A stretch of DNA of 64,000 nt from Kitasatospora sp. A2-31. Its GTDB lineage: Bacteria > Actinomycetota > Actinomycetes > Streptomycetales > Streptomycetaceae. The position numbers were made by a program, and so were the translations under genes. The notes beneath the pieces were generated by a model. The model was not told the DNA's origin, made no database searches, and saw only the letters and a list, made by a program, of their open reading frames with translations. This document shows, in pieces, positions 56,114 through 64,000 of the stretch (the stretch's first letter is position 1; each line of letters starts with the position of its first letter). The stretch is from NCBI RefSeq assembly GCF_022288725.1, contig NZ_JAKNTA010000001.1, positions 434,899 through 498,898 of the forward strand, written 5' to 3'.

Positions 56114-56179
56114 GGCCGGCTCGGGATCCGGCCCCGGGATCCGGCCGGGCGGCGTGCGGGCCCGGCCCGCGCCCGCGGG

Positions 56180-57091
56180 TCAGCCCTGCTGCTGCCAGGT
56201 GTTCGGCTGCTGGTAGCCGTAGTCGTACTGCGGCTGGTGCGGGATGCCCTGCTGCGGCTGCTGCAGGTCGGGCTGCTGGGGCTGCCACTGCTGCTGGTCG
56301 TAGCCGTACTGCTGGGCGGGTTGCTGCTGGTACCCGCCGTACGGGTCCACCTGCTGCTGGTAGCCGCCGTACGGGTCCGGCTGGAGGGGCTGCTGCGGGT
56401 AGCCGCCGTAGCCCTGGTCGTAGGCGAAGGCCGGCTGCTGCTGGGCCTGCCACTGCTGCTGGACCTGCTGGTCCCAGGCCTGCTGCTGGACCTGCTGGGC
56501 GGCCGGGTCGTAGCCGGACTGGTAGGCGTCCGCGTACGGGTCCGGCTGGTGCTGGACCTGGGCCTGGAGCTGGGTCTCGGCCTGCGCCTGCTGCTCGTAG
56601 TAGGAGGAGGAGTAGACGCCGTCCGCCGTGAGCTCCTGCATCTCGAAGGCGGCGGTCTGCTCGACGGCCGGGAGGTCCTCGTCGGACGGCTCCGGCTCGG
56701 TGGTCGGCTCCACCTCGCTGACCGTGCCGATCCGCTCCACCGCCACCGCGGTGGCCGCGACCGCCGCGCCGCCGCCGGTCAGCGCGCCGAGCAGCGGCAC
56801 CTTGGCGAGCGGGCCGGGCAGGCTGCCGTCGGCCGCGCGCAGCGACCAGCCGGTCGCGTAGCCGCGCTTCACGGAGAGGGTGACGAAGGTCTGGCCGACC
56901 GCGAACAGCGCGGCGCCGGCGCCGATCACCACGACGGAGCCCAGGGTCATGCCGCCGACCACGCCGAGGAAGCCGACCAGGGCCAGCCCGCGCCAGTGCA
57001 GCGGAGCCCGGTTCTGCAGCAGCAGCTCGGCCACCAGCCAGAGCGCCACCACCGCCAACGCGACGTACAGCAGCAGGTACCCGATGCCCAT
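56180..57091 (-). CDS. Gln/Tyr-rich membrane protein
   Basis: 303 residues. Three N-terminal membrane spans (MGIGYLLLYVALAVVALWLV and the stretch from WRGLALVGFLGVVGG to FAVGQTFVTL) precede an acidic segment and a C-terminal 150 residues dominated by Gln, Tyr, Pro and Gly (QVDPYGGYQQQPAQQYGY). Not a named family to me. Low-complexity Q/Y-rich tails may mediate assembly (inference). ATG with GGAGG 10 nt upstream. Confidence 0.75.
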   Translation of the reverse strand: MGIGYLLLYVALAVVALWLVAELLLQNRAPLHWRGLALVGFLGVVGGMTLGSVVVIGAGAALFAVGQTFVTLSVKRGYATGWSLRAADGSLPGPLAKVPLLGALTGGGAAVAATAVAVERIGTVSEVEPTTEPEPSDEDLPAVEQTAAFEMQELTADGVYSSSYYEQQAQAETQLQAQVQHQPDPYADAYQSGYDPAAQQVQQQAWDQQVQQQWQAQQQPAFAYDQGYGGYPQQPLQPDPYGGYQQQVDPYGGYQQQPAQQYGYDQQQWQPQQPDLQQPQQGIPHQPQYDYGYQQPNTWQQQG

Positions 57092-57182
57092 CCGCCCGCT
57101 ACCTCCAGTCGCGTGCCCGCGCGCGCCGCGCGTGTGCGGCGACTGTACCCGTTCAACGGCCGGGGTACCGCATCGCGTTCCC

Positions 57183-57199
57183 GGCCGCCCCGGGCGGCC
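57183..57199 (-). terminator. weak hairpin after metF
   Basis: GGCCGCCC (57183-57190) and GGGCGGCC (57192-57199) lie 33 nt past the metF stop. The central pairs must open for a loop, leaving a short stem. Confidence 0.35.
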
Positions 57200-57231
57200 G
57201 CGGGGCCGGGGCGGCGGGTACGCGGGGCAGG

Positions 57232-58146
57232 TCAACGCCGGTGCAGGCCCAGGTTCTGGTAGATCTCCAGCGTCGCGGTGGAGTGGTTGAGCGTGATGAA
57301 GTGCAGGCCGGGGGCACCCTCCGCGAGCAGCCGCTCGGACATCGCGGTGGCGTGCTCCATGCCGATCTCGCGCAGCGCCGCCGGGTCGTCGATCGCGGCC
57401 CGCAGCCGGGCCTCCAGCTCGGCCGGGAAGGCCGAGCCGCTCAGCTGCGGGAAGCGCTCCAGCTGCTTGGCGTTGGTGACCGGCATGATCTCCGGGATGA
57501 TCGGCGCGTGGCAGCCGGCCGCGGCGACCCGGTCCCGCAGCCGCAGGTAGTCGTCGACCTCGAAGAACATCTGGGTGATCGCGTAGTCGGCGCCGGACCG
57601 GATCTTGGCCACGAAGTGCCGGATGTCGTCGTCCCAGTTGGTCGACCGCGGGTGCATGTTCGGCGAGGCCGCGACGCCCACGCAGAAGTCGCCGATCCCC
57701 TTGATCAGCTCCACCAGCTCGTACGCGTAGGTGACGCCCTCCGGATGGCTGACCCACTCGCCCATCGGGTCGCCGGGCGGGTCGCCCCGCACCGCGAGGA
57801 CGTTGCGGACGCCCTGGTCGGCGTACTGGCCGATGATGTTGCGCAGCTCGGCGACCGAGTGGTCGACCGCGGTCAGGTGCGCGACGGGCGTCAGGGTGGT
57901 CTCGGTGGCGATCCGGCCGACCATGTTGACGGTGCGCTCGCGCGAGGAGCCGCCGGCCCCGTACGTCATGCAGACGAAGTTGGGGTCGAGCGGTTCGAGC
58001 CTGCGGATGGCGTCCCAGAGGCGCTGTTCGCCGACCTCGGTGCGCGGGGGCATGAACTCGAAGGAGAAGGACCGCTTGCCGGCCGCCAGAAGCTCGCGGA
58101 CCGTCAACGCGCGGTCGGTTCTGGTGGAAGCGATGCCGAGTGCCAT
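57232..58146 (-). CDS. metF: 5,10-methylenetetrahydrofolate reductase
   Basis: Makes 5-methyl-tetrahydrofolate for methionine synthesis. 304 residues, FAD-containing TIM barrel of the MTHFR family. Seen: [18 protein letters not shown] with the catalytic Glu, [26 protein letters not shown], and [15 protein letters not shown]. The ATG at 58146 is 6 nt after a TAACCT element, which suggests a leaderless or short-leader transcript. It is divergent from the polyprenyl synthase gene. Confidence 0.95.
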   Translation of the reverse strand: MALGIASTRTDRALTVRELLAAGKRSFSFEFMPPRTEVGEQRLWDAIRRLEPLDPNFVCMTYGAGGSSRERTVNMVGRIATETTLTPVAHLTAVDHSVAELRNIIGQYADQGVRNVLAVRGDPPGDPMGEWVSHPEGVTYAYELVELIKGIGDFCVGVAASPNMHPRSTNWDDDIRHFVAKIRSGADYAITQMFFEVDDYLRLRDRVAAAGCHAPIIPEIMPVTNAKQLERFPQLSGSAFPAELEARLRAAIDDPAALREIGMEHATAMSERLLAEGAPGLHFITLNHSTATLEIYQNLGLHRR

Positions 58147-58388
58147 GCTGGCAGGTTAACCACCGGTCGCACGGCCCGGACAACTCGATCCCAGCTATTG
58201 AGACAAGCGGTGGACACCGTTCCGCATCCGCCCCGCGGCCGTCCGGACCGGCTCGCGGACAGGGCGGCCCCGCCCCCCGGCCCGGACCGGGACCGGGCGG
58301 ATCAGCCCCGCGGGCACTGCTCCGTACGGGTGTTCCCGGCCGCCCGGCTAGGCTTGCTGCACCCCAGCGAAACCCCCGGAGCCTCATC

Positions 58389-59495
58389 GTGACCTCGTCC
58401 AGCCCCCGGCCGGCCAACCCGATTGACGTGGAGGACGTGCGCGAGCGCGTCAACGCCGCCCTGGCCGGCTTCATGGACGGCCAGTCGGCCCTGCTCGGCA
58501 AGATCTCGCCCCGGCTGGCCCCCGCAACCGAGGCCCTGCGCGACTTCCTGCTCGACGGCGGCAAGCGGCTGCGCCCGGCGTTCTGCTACTGGGGCTGGCG
58601 CGGGGCGGGCGGCCCGGCGGCCGGCGAGGGCATCGCCAACGCGGCCGCGGCCCTGGAGCTGCTGCAGGCCAGCGCGCTCGTCCACGACGACCTGATGGAC
58701 CGCAGCGACACCCGGCGCGGTCTGCCCTCGGTGCACCGCCGTTTCGAGGCGCTGCACCGCGAACACGGGTGGCGCGGCGACCGCGAGCAGTACGGCGCCT
58801 CGGCCGCGGTGCTGCTCGGCGACCTGCTGCTGATCTGGTGCGACGAGCTGTTCCTGCGCTCCGGGCTCGACCCGGCCGCGGTGCTGGCCGCCAAGCCGAT
58901 GTTCGACCTGATGCGCACCGAGGTCATGGTCGGCCAGTACCTGGACGTGCTGGAGCCGGTCGCCGGCGACTCCGCCGACGGGGGCGCGCTGGAACGGGCG
59001 CAGACGGTGCTGCACTACAAGTCGGCCAAGTACACCATCGAGCGGCCGCTGCAGGTCGGCGCGCTGCTCGCCGGCGCCCCGACCGGGCTGGTCGAGGCGT
59101 ACGGGGCGTTCGGCCTGCCGCTGGGCGAGGCGTTCCAGCTCCGGGACGACCTGCTGGGCGTCTTCGGCGACCCGGCGGTCACCGGCAAGCCGGCCGGTGA
59201 CGACCTGCGCGAGGGCAAGCGGACCCTGCTGGTCGCCCACGCGATGCGCGACCTCCCGGCCGCCGACGCCCGCCACCTGGACGAGCGGCTCGGCGCGCCG
59301 GACCTCGCACCCGAGGAGGTGGACCGGCTGCGCGGCCTGATCGAGCGCAGCGGAGCGCCCGAGCGGGTGGAGCAGCGGATCGCCGAGCTGATGCGCCAGT
59401 CGCTCGCCGCGCTGGAGGCGGCTCCGCTCGCCGACGAGCGGGCCCGCGAGGTGCTGCTGGCGCTGGCCGAGGCCGCCACCGTCCGCAAGTACTGA
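58389..59495 (+). CDS. polyprenyl diphosphate synthase
   Basis: Condenses isopentenyl diphosphate with an allylic diphosphate to give a trans-polyprenyl diphosphate (C20 or longer; length not inferable). 368 residues. The first Asp-rich motif is VHDDLMDRSD, the second FQLRDDLLGVFGDP, and GGKRLRP binds diphosphate. GTG start with GGAG 8 nt upstream. A TAGGCT minus-10-like element lies at 58349-58354. It converges on thiE. Confidence 0.94.
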   Translation: MTSSSPRPANPIDVEDVRERVNAALAGFMDGQSALLGKISPRLAPATEALRDFLLDGGKRLRPAFCYWGWRGAGGPAAGEGIANAAAALELLQASALVHDDLMDRSDTRRGLPSVHRRFEALHREHGWRGDREQYGASAAVLLGDLLLIWCDELFLRSGLDPAAVLAAKPMFDLMRTEVMVGQYLDVLEPVAGDSADGGALERAQTVLHYKSAKYTIERPLQVGALLAGAPTGLVEAYGAFGLPLGEAFQLRDDLLGVFGDPAVTGKPAGDDLREGKRTLLVAHAMRDLPAADARHLDERLGAPDLAPEEVDRLRGLIERSGAPERVEQRIAELMRQSLAALEAAPLADERAREVLLALAEAATVRKY

Positions 59496-59545
59496 GACGT
59501 ACCGGCCGGGACGGCGGCGGGCCCGGGGCCGCCGGTCGCGGTGGC

Positions 59546-59575
59546 CCTCGAACCCCCGCGAGCGGGGGTTCGAGG
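59546..59575. terminator. bidirectional terminator
   Basis: 13-bp perfect stem CCTCGAACCCCCG with its complement, loop CGAG, between the convergent polyprenyl synthase and thiE genes. Confidence 0.8.
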
Positions 59576-59590
59576 ACGGGCCCCGTGGGG

Positions 59591-60250
59591 TCAGGCGCGC
59601 AGGCGGCGGGCGAGCTCGGCGGCGGCCGCCTGCGGGTCGTCCGCGGCGGTGATCGCGCGGACCACCACGATCCGGCGGGCGCCTGCGGCCAGCACCTCGT
59701 CCAGGTTGCCCAGGTCGATGCCGCCGATCGCGAACCACGGCCGGTCGGTGGGCTGCTTCGCGGCGTACCCGACCAGGCCGAGGCCCGGCGCGTGGCGGCC
59801 CGGCTTGGTCGGGGTGGGCCAGACCGGGCCGGTGCAGAAGTAGTCCACGCCCGGCTCGGCGATCGCCGCGTCCACCTCGGACTCGGCGTGGCACGAACGG
59901 CCGATGATCACGTCCTCGCCGAGGACGGCGCGGGCGGCCGGCACCGGCAGGTCGTCCTGGCCCAGGTGCAGCACGTCCGGGCGGGCGGCGTGCGCGACGT
60001 CGGCCCGGTCGTTGACGGCGAGCAGCTTGCCGTGGCGACGGCAGGCGTCGGCGAACACCTCCAGCGCGGCCAGCTCCTGCCTGGCCTCCAGGCCCTTGTC
60101 GCGGAGCTGGACGACGTCCACCCCGCCGGCCAGCGCGGCGTCCAGGAACTCGGCGAGGTCGCCCTGCTCGCGGCGGGCGTCGGTGCACAGGTAGAGCCGG
60201 GCGTCGGCGAGCCGGGCGCGGGCCGCCGCGCCGGGCGTCGCGGTGGTCAC
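59591..60250 (-). CDS. thiE: thiamine-phosphate synthase
   Basis: Joins HMP-PP and thiazole phosphate to give thiamine phosphate. 219 residues, TIM barrel. Seen: [64 protein letters not shown] and [11 protein letters not shown], all ThiE motifs. The GTG at 60250 overlaps the Rv2175c-like stop in GTGA. Confidence 0.94.
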   Translation of the reverse strand: MTTATPGAAARARLADARLYLCTDARREQGDLAEFLDAALAGGVDVVQLRDKGLEARQELAALEVFADACRRHGKLLAVNDRADVAHAARPDVLHLGQDDLPVPAARAVLGEDVIIGRSCHAESEVDAAIAEPGVDYFCTGPVWPTPTKPGRHAPGLGLVGYAAKQPTDRPWFAIGGIDLGNLDEVLAAGARRIVVVRAITAADDPQAAAAELARRLRA

Positions 60251-60612
60251 AGCGCCATCGCCTGGGCGCGGCGCTTCACCTCGGTCGCACGGTTCTCCCA
60301 GAGCGCCTGGACCGGGGTACCGGGCAGCGACGGGTCCTCGGTGAACATCCACTCCAGGATCTCCTCGTCGCTGAAGCCGCTGTCGCGCAGCACGGTCAGC
60401 GTGCCGACCAGGTGTTTGACCGGGCCGGCGTCGTCGATGAAGGCCGCCGGCACCTGCAGCGACTTGTTCGGGCCGCGGCGGACCGCGATCAGGTCACCCT
60501 TCTTGACCATGTTGCGGACCTCGGTGACCACGACGCCCCACCGCTCGGAGATGTCGGGCAGGTACAGCCACTCGGGGACCAGGGACTCAATCTTGGCTTC
60601 GATCTCACTCAC
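60247..60612 (-). CDS. Rv2175c-family DNA-binding protein
   Basis: 121 residues. [33 protein letters not shown] is the winged-helix-type N-terminal domain of the Rv2175c family; the C-terminal half has the family pattern [21 protein letters not shown]. In mycobacteria Rv2175c is a DNA-binding protein phosphorylated by PknL. GTG start. It overlaps thiE by 4 nt, so the two are co-translated. Confidence 0.88.
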   Translation of the reverse strand: MSEIEAKIESLVPEWLYLPDISERWGVVVTEVRNMVKKGDLIAVRRGPNKSLQVPAAFIDDAGPVKHLVGTLTVLRDSGFSDEEILEWMFTEDPSLPGTPVQALWENRATEVKRRAQAMAL

Positions 60613-60674
60613 GGCACCAGACTGCCACCTCCGCGGCCCGCGGCGCACCAACCGGCCGCTCGCGCTGGCCGGCC

Positions 60675-61880
60675 CTACCCCGCGACGGCCGCCTTCAGCG
60701 GCACCGACGGGTCCGCCGCCCGGGCCGGGTCCAGCACCGCGCCGCGCTCGACCAGCCGGCGGGCCTGGGTGAGGTCGCGCGGGCGGTCCACCGTGAGCAC
60801 GGCCCGCAGCGCGCCGTCGCGCAGCCAGAGCACCGCCCAGGTCGGGTCCTGCGGCGAGCCGCGCCAGACCTGATCGTCCCCCGCGCCGTGCCGGCCGACG
60901 TACTGCACCGTCCGGCCGAACTGCTCCGACCAGAAGTACGGCACCGGGTCGTAGGGCGCGTCCGCGCCGAGCACCGAGGCGGCCGCGGCCTGGCCGGACT
61001 GCAGCGCGTGGTCCCAGTGCTGGACGGTCAGCCGGGCGCCGGCGCGGGCGGACGGGTAGTTCGCGCAGTCGCCGGCCGCGAAGACGCCGGGCAGGCTGGT
61101 GCGCAGCCGGTCGTCGACCACGACGGCGCCGGCCGCGTCCAGCTCGACACCGGAGCCGGCCAGCCAGTCGGTCGCCGGGCGGACGCCGATGCCGACCACC
61201 ACCTCGTCGGCCGGCAGGCGCGAGCCGTCCGCCAGCAGCACCGCACCGGGCTCGACGGCCGCCACGGCCGCGTCGCACCGCAGTTCCACCCCGGCCTCGG
61301 CGTACCAGGCGGCCATCGCGCTGCCGACCGCGACCGGCAGCGCGCCGGGCACCGGCGCCGGGCCCGCCTCCACCACGGTGACCCGGCAGCCGGCCGCGCG
61401 GGCCGCGGAGGCCACCTCGGCGCCGATCCAGCCGGCACCGACCAGCACCAGCCGCAGGCCCGGGCGGAGCAGGGCCCGCAGCGCCAGCGCGTCGTCCAGG
61501 GTGTGCAGCAGGTGCGCGCGCTCGGCGCCCGGCAGCACCCGCGGGGCGGCGCCGGTGGCGATCACCAGCGCGCCGTACGGCAGGTCGCCGCCGTCGGTGT
61601 GCAGCACGCCCGGGGTCAGCCCGGTGGCCCGGCGGCCGGCGTGCACCTCGATGCCGAGGTGCGGGAAGTCGATGTCCAGCGGGGTGGCGTCGGCCTTGCC
61701 CAGCAGGACCTCCTTCGAGAGCGGCGGCCGGTCGTACGGGGCGTGCGGCTCCTCTCCGACCAGGACGATCCGCCCCTGCCAGCCGCCGCGCCGCAGCCCG
61801 GAAGCGCACTGCGCCCCGGCCAGCCCGGCCCCGACCACGACCACCTGATCCGTTCCGCTCAGATCTGCCACGCCCGTCAC
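60675..61880 (-). CDS. FAD-dependent NAD(P)H:ferredoxin-type reductase
   Basis: 401 residues. Two dinucleotide-binding motifs (VVVVGAGLAGAQCASGL and LVLVGAGWIGAEVASAA) and the conserved ATGAAPR and GVFAAGDCANY segments mark the FAD oxidoreductase class used by Rieske/ferredoxin electron chains. No ferredoxin or oxygenase gene adjoins it, so the partner is unknown. GTG at 61880; an internal GTG at 61871 is possible. It is divergent from the thiO riboswitch. Confidence 0.87.
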   Translation of the reverse strand: MTGVADLSGTDQVVVVGAGLAGAQCASGLRRGGWQGRIVLVGEEPHAPYDRPPLSKEVLLGKADATPLDIDFPHLGIEVHAGRRATGLTPGVLHTDGGDLPYGALVIATGAAPRVLPGAERAHLLHTLDDALALRALLRPGLRLVLVGAGWIGAEVASAARAAGCRVTVVEAGPAPVPGALPVAVGSAMAAWYAEAGVELRCDAAVAAVEPGAVLLADGSRLPADEVVVGIGVRPATDWLAGSGVELDAAGAVVVDDRLRTSLPGVFAAGDCANYPSARAGARLTVQHWDHALQSGQAAAASVLGADAPYDPVPYFWSEQFGRTVQYVGRHGAGDDQVWRGSPQDPTWAVLWLRDGALRAVLTVDRPRDLTQARRLVERGAVLDPARAADPSVPLKAAVAG

Positions 61881-61970
61881 TGTACTGGTGTGCGGTGCGG
61901 CGGCCGGGCCGGTCCCACCCCTCGTACGCGCCTTCAGCCGTGACCGGGCTCGGTCTAAGGTGGTGGCACC

Positions 61971-62063
61971 ATCACGGGAGCCCGGCGTACCGGGCTGAGA
62001 GGCGGGCTGGCACGGCCCGCGACCGTCCGAACCTGATCCGGGTCATACCGGCGAAGGGAGAAG
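61971..62063 (+). promoter_or_regulatory. TPP riboswitch of thiOSG
   Basis: The THI-box core is visible: ACGGGAGCCC, then CTGAGAGG (62000 region), then CCGAACCTGATCCGGGTCAT and ACCGGCGAAGGGAG. The 3' end GAAGGGAG doubles as the Shine-Dalgarno for thiO, so thiamine-PP binding should block translation initiation. Confidence 0.95.
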
Positions 62064-62068
62064 CGACT

Positions 62069-63238
62069 TTGACACGCTTGGCAGCGGGCACCCGCGCCGA
62101 CGTGCTGGTGATCGGCGGCGGCGTCATCGGCCTCGCCGTCGCCTGGCGGGCGGCGCAGCGCGGGGTCGGGCGCGTGTGCGTGGTCGATCCGGACCCCGGT
62201 GGCGGCGCCGCCCGGGTCGCGGCCGGCATGCTCGCCCCGGTGACCGAACTCCAGTACGGCGAGGAGCCGTTGCTGCGCCTCGGGATGGCCTCGAACGAGC
62301 GGTACGCCGACTTCGCGGCCGAGCTCGCCGAGGCGGGCGGCGGCGCGGACACCGGCTACCGGCGCTGCGGCACGCTGGCCGTCGCGCTCGACTCCGACGA
62401 CCGCGAGGAGCTGCGCGAGCTGCACGCCTTCCACCGGCGGCTCGGCCTGGACTCGCAGTGGCTGACCGGGCGGGAGGCCCGCAAGCTGGAACCGATGCTG
62501 GCGCCCGGCGTCCAGGGCGGCCTGCACGTCGCCGACGACCACCAGGTGGACGGCCGCCGGCTGCTGAGCGCGCTGCTGCGGGCCTGCGAAGCCGCGGGCG
62601 TCGTCGTGCACCGCGCCGAGGCGGTCGAGCTGCTGGTCGAGCACGACCGGGCGGTCGGCGCCCGGCTGGCCACCGGGGAGGTGGTGACGGCCGGGCGGAC
62701 CGTGCTCGCCGCCGGCCCGCACAGCCACCGGCTGCCCGGCCTGCCACCGGGCGTGCTGCCGGCGATCCGCCCGGTGAAGGGCCAGATCCTGCGGCTGCGC
62801 ATCCCCGAGCCGTACCGGCCGTTCCTGTCCCGCAACGTCCGCGCGGTGGTGCGCGGGCAGCACCTCTACCTGGTCCCGCGCGAGAACGGCGAGCTGGTGG
62901 TCGGCGCGACCAGCGAGGAGCAGGGCTACGACACCACCGTCACCGCCGGCGGCGTCTACGAGCTGCTGCGCGACGCCCACGACCTGGTCCCCGGGATCAC
63001 CGAGCTGCCGCTGGTGGAGACCACCGCCGGACTCCGCCCGGGTTCGCCGGACAACGCGCCGCTGCTCGGGCCGACCGCCCTGCCCGGCCTGGTCGCCGCG
63101 ACCGGCCACTACCGCAACGGCGTGCTGCTCACCCCGGTGACCGCCGACCTGCTCGCCGAGTACCTGGCCACCGGCACCCTCCCGGCCCTCGCCGAGCCCT
63201 TCTCCCCCACTCGCTTCACCACGAAGGTCCCCGCATGA
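62069..63238 (+). CDS. thiO: glycine oxidase ThiO
   Basis: FAD enzyme that oxidises glycine to the imine used for the thiazole ring of thiamine. 389 residues from a TTG at 62069, placed by the riboswitch Shine-Dalgarno 7-8 nt upstream. Seen: LVIGGGVIGLAVAWRAAQRG, ARVAAGMLAPVTELQYGEEPLLRLG and VVGATSEEQGYD, as in DAO-type oxidases. It overlaps thiS in ATGA. Confidence 0.95.
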   Translation: MTRLAAGTRADVLVIGGGVIGLAVAWRAAQRGVGRVCVVDPDPGGGAARVAAGMLAPVTELQYGEEPLLRLGMASNERYADFAAELAEAGGGADTGYRRCGTLAVALDSDDREELRELHAFHRRLGLDSQWLTGREARKLEPMLAPGVQGGLHVADDHQVDGRRLLSALLRACEAAGVVVHRAEAVELLVEHDRAVGARLATGEVVTAGRTVLAAGPHSHRLPGLPPGVLPAIRPVKGQILRLRIPEPYRPFLSRNVRAVVRGQHLYLVPRENGELVVGATSEEQGYDTTVTAGGVYELLRDAHDLVPGITELPLVETTAGLRPGSPDNAPLLGPTALPGLVAATGHYRNGVLLTPVTADLLAEYLATGTLPALAEPFSPTRFTTKVPA

Positions 63239-63444
63239 GCGACATCCCCCTCACCGTCAACGGCCGGCCTCGCGAGGTGCCCGCAGCGACCACGCTCGCC
63301 GAAGTGGTGGCCACCCTGAGCAAGGCCCGGTCCGGCGTCGCCGCCGCGCTCAACGAGACCGTGGTACCGCGCAGTTCGTGGCCGGACACGCGGCTCTCGG
63401 CGGGCGACCGGATCGAGATCCTCACCGCCGTCCAGGGGGGCTGA
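63235..63444 (+). CDS. thiS: sulfur-carrier protein ThiS
   Basis: 69-residue ubiquitin-like protein ending in GG, the C-terminus that is adenylated and thiocarboxylated. The beta-grasp sequence LTVNGRPREVPAATTLAEVV is typical. ATG overlaps the thiO stop. Confidence 0.95.
   Translation: MSDIPLTVNGRPREVPAATTLAEVVATLSKARSGVAAALNETVVPRSSWPDTRLSAGDRIEILTAVQGG

Positions 63445-64000
<556 letters not shown>

Noticed and set aside
54614..59495. CrtI-like gene plus polyprenyl synthase as a carotenoid cluster
   Set aside because: The two genes are 2.3 kb apart with metF and a Gln-rich protein gene between them on the other strand, and no phytoene synthase, cyclase or further desaturase is present.

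Overview
The window looks like a chromosomal core segment of a Streptomyces- or Kitasatospora-type actinobacterium (family Streptomycetaceae). Four things point that way: very high GC with strong third-position GC; GTG/TTG starts and 1-4 nt stop/start overlaps throughout; a division and cell-wall (dcw) cluster running divIVA-yggT-sepF-yggS-pgeF-ftsZ-ftsQ-murG-ftsW-murD-mraY-murF-murE-ftsI-ftsL-rsmH with no ftsA, murC, ddl or mraZ; and flanking genes (dnaE, rluD, lspA, a dksA-like gene, ileS, metF, thi genes) in the order I recall for the equivalent Streptomyces region. The GACAC motifs upstream of ftsZ also fit a sporulating streptomycete.

Layout. 1-9.5 kb: end of a LysR regulator, dnaE, a DUF2252 protein with kinase-like motifs, a hypothetical protein, a dienelactone-hydrolase-like enzyme and a Tat-exported PhoD phosphatase. 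8.6-12.4 kb: a two-gene ABC exporter whose ATPase is fused to an apparently extracytoplasmic S15/X-Pro-peptidase-like hydrolase. 12.5-19.2 kb: an accessory-looking cassette of four leftward genes resembling type VII secretion (WXG100/CpnT-N-terminal-like) substrates. It ends in a 1170-residue modular protein whose C-terminal domain carries paired G-x-x-H motifs like the TIKI/TraB/EreA/PMT-C2 superfamily; this is the best candidate for an undescribed system. 19.5-22.4 kb: GNAT acetyltransferase, rluD, lspA and a DksA/TraR-type protein. 22.6-26.1 kb: ileS behind a translational T-box with an ATC specifier; the enzyme has the swapped GXHH signature.

26.2-44.8 kb is the dcw cluster, read leftward from rsmH to divIVA with heavy translational coupling. 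The largest break is the 365-bp ftsZ-ftsQ gap, which holds a promoter, three GACAC motifs and a perfect inverted repeat. MurE, MurF, MraY, MurD and MurG build lipid II. FtsW, FtsI, FtsL and FtsQ are the septal synthesis machinery. FtsZ with SepF forms the ring, and DivIVA organises the growing tip.

45.3-51.6 kb: a beta-carbonic anhydrase, then a rightward MoxR ATPase - DUF58 - transglutaminase operon, and a leftward DUF3040 gene. 52-58 kb: a methyltransferase, a HEPN-like protein, a DUF4126 membrane protein, a CrtI-like oxidoreductase, a Gln-rich membrane protein and metF. 58.4-64 kb: a polyprenyl diphosphate synthase, then thiamine synthesis, with thiE and a Rv2175c-like gene on the minus strand and thiO-thiS-thiG (cut by the window end) behind a TPP riboswitch. 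No tRNA, rRNA, insertion sequence, CRISPR array or integrase was found.
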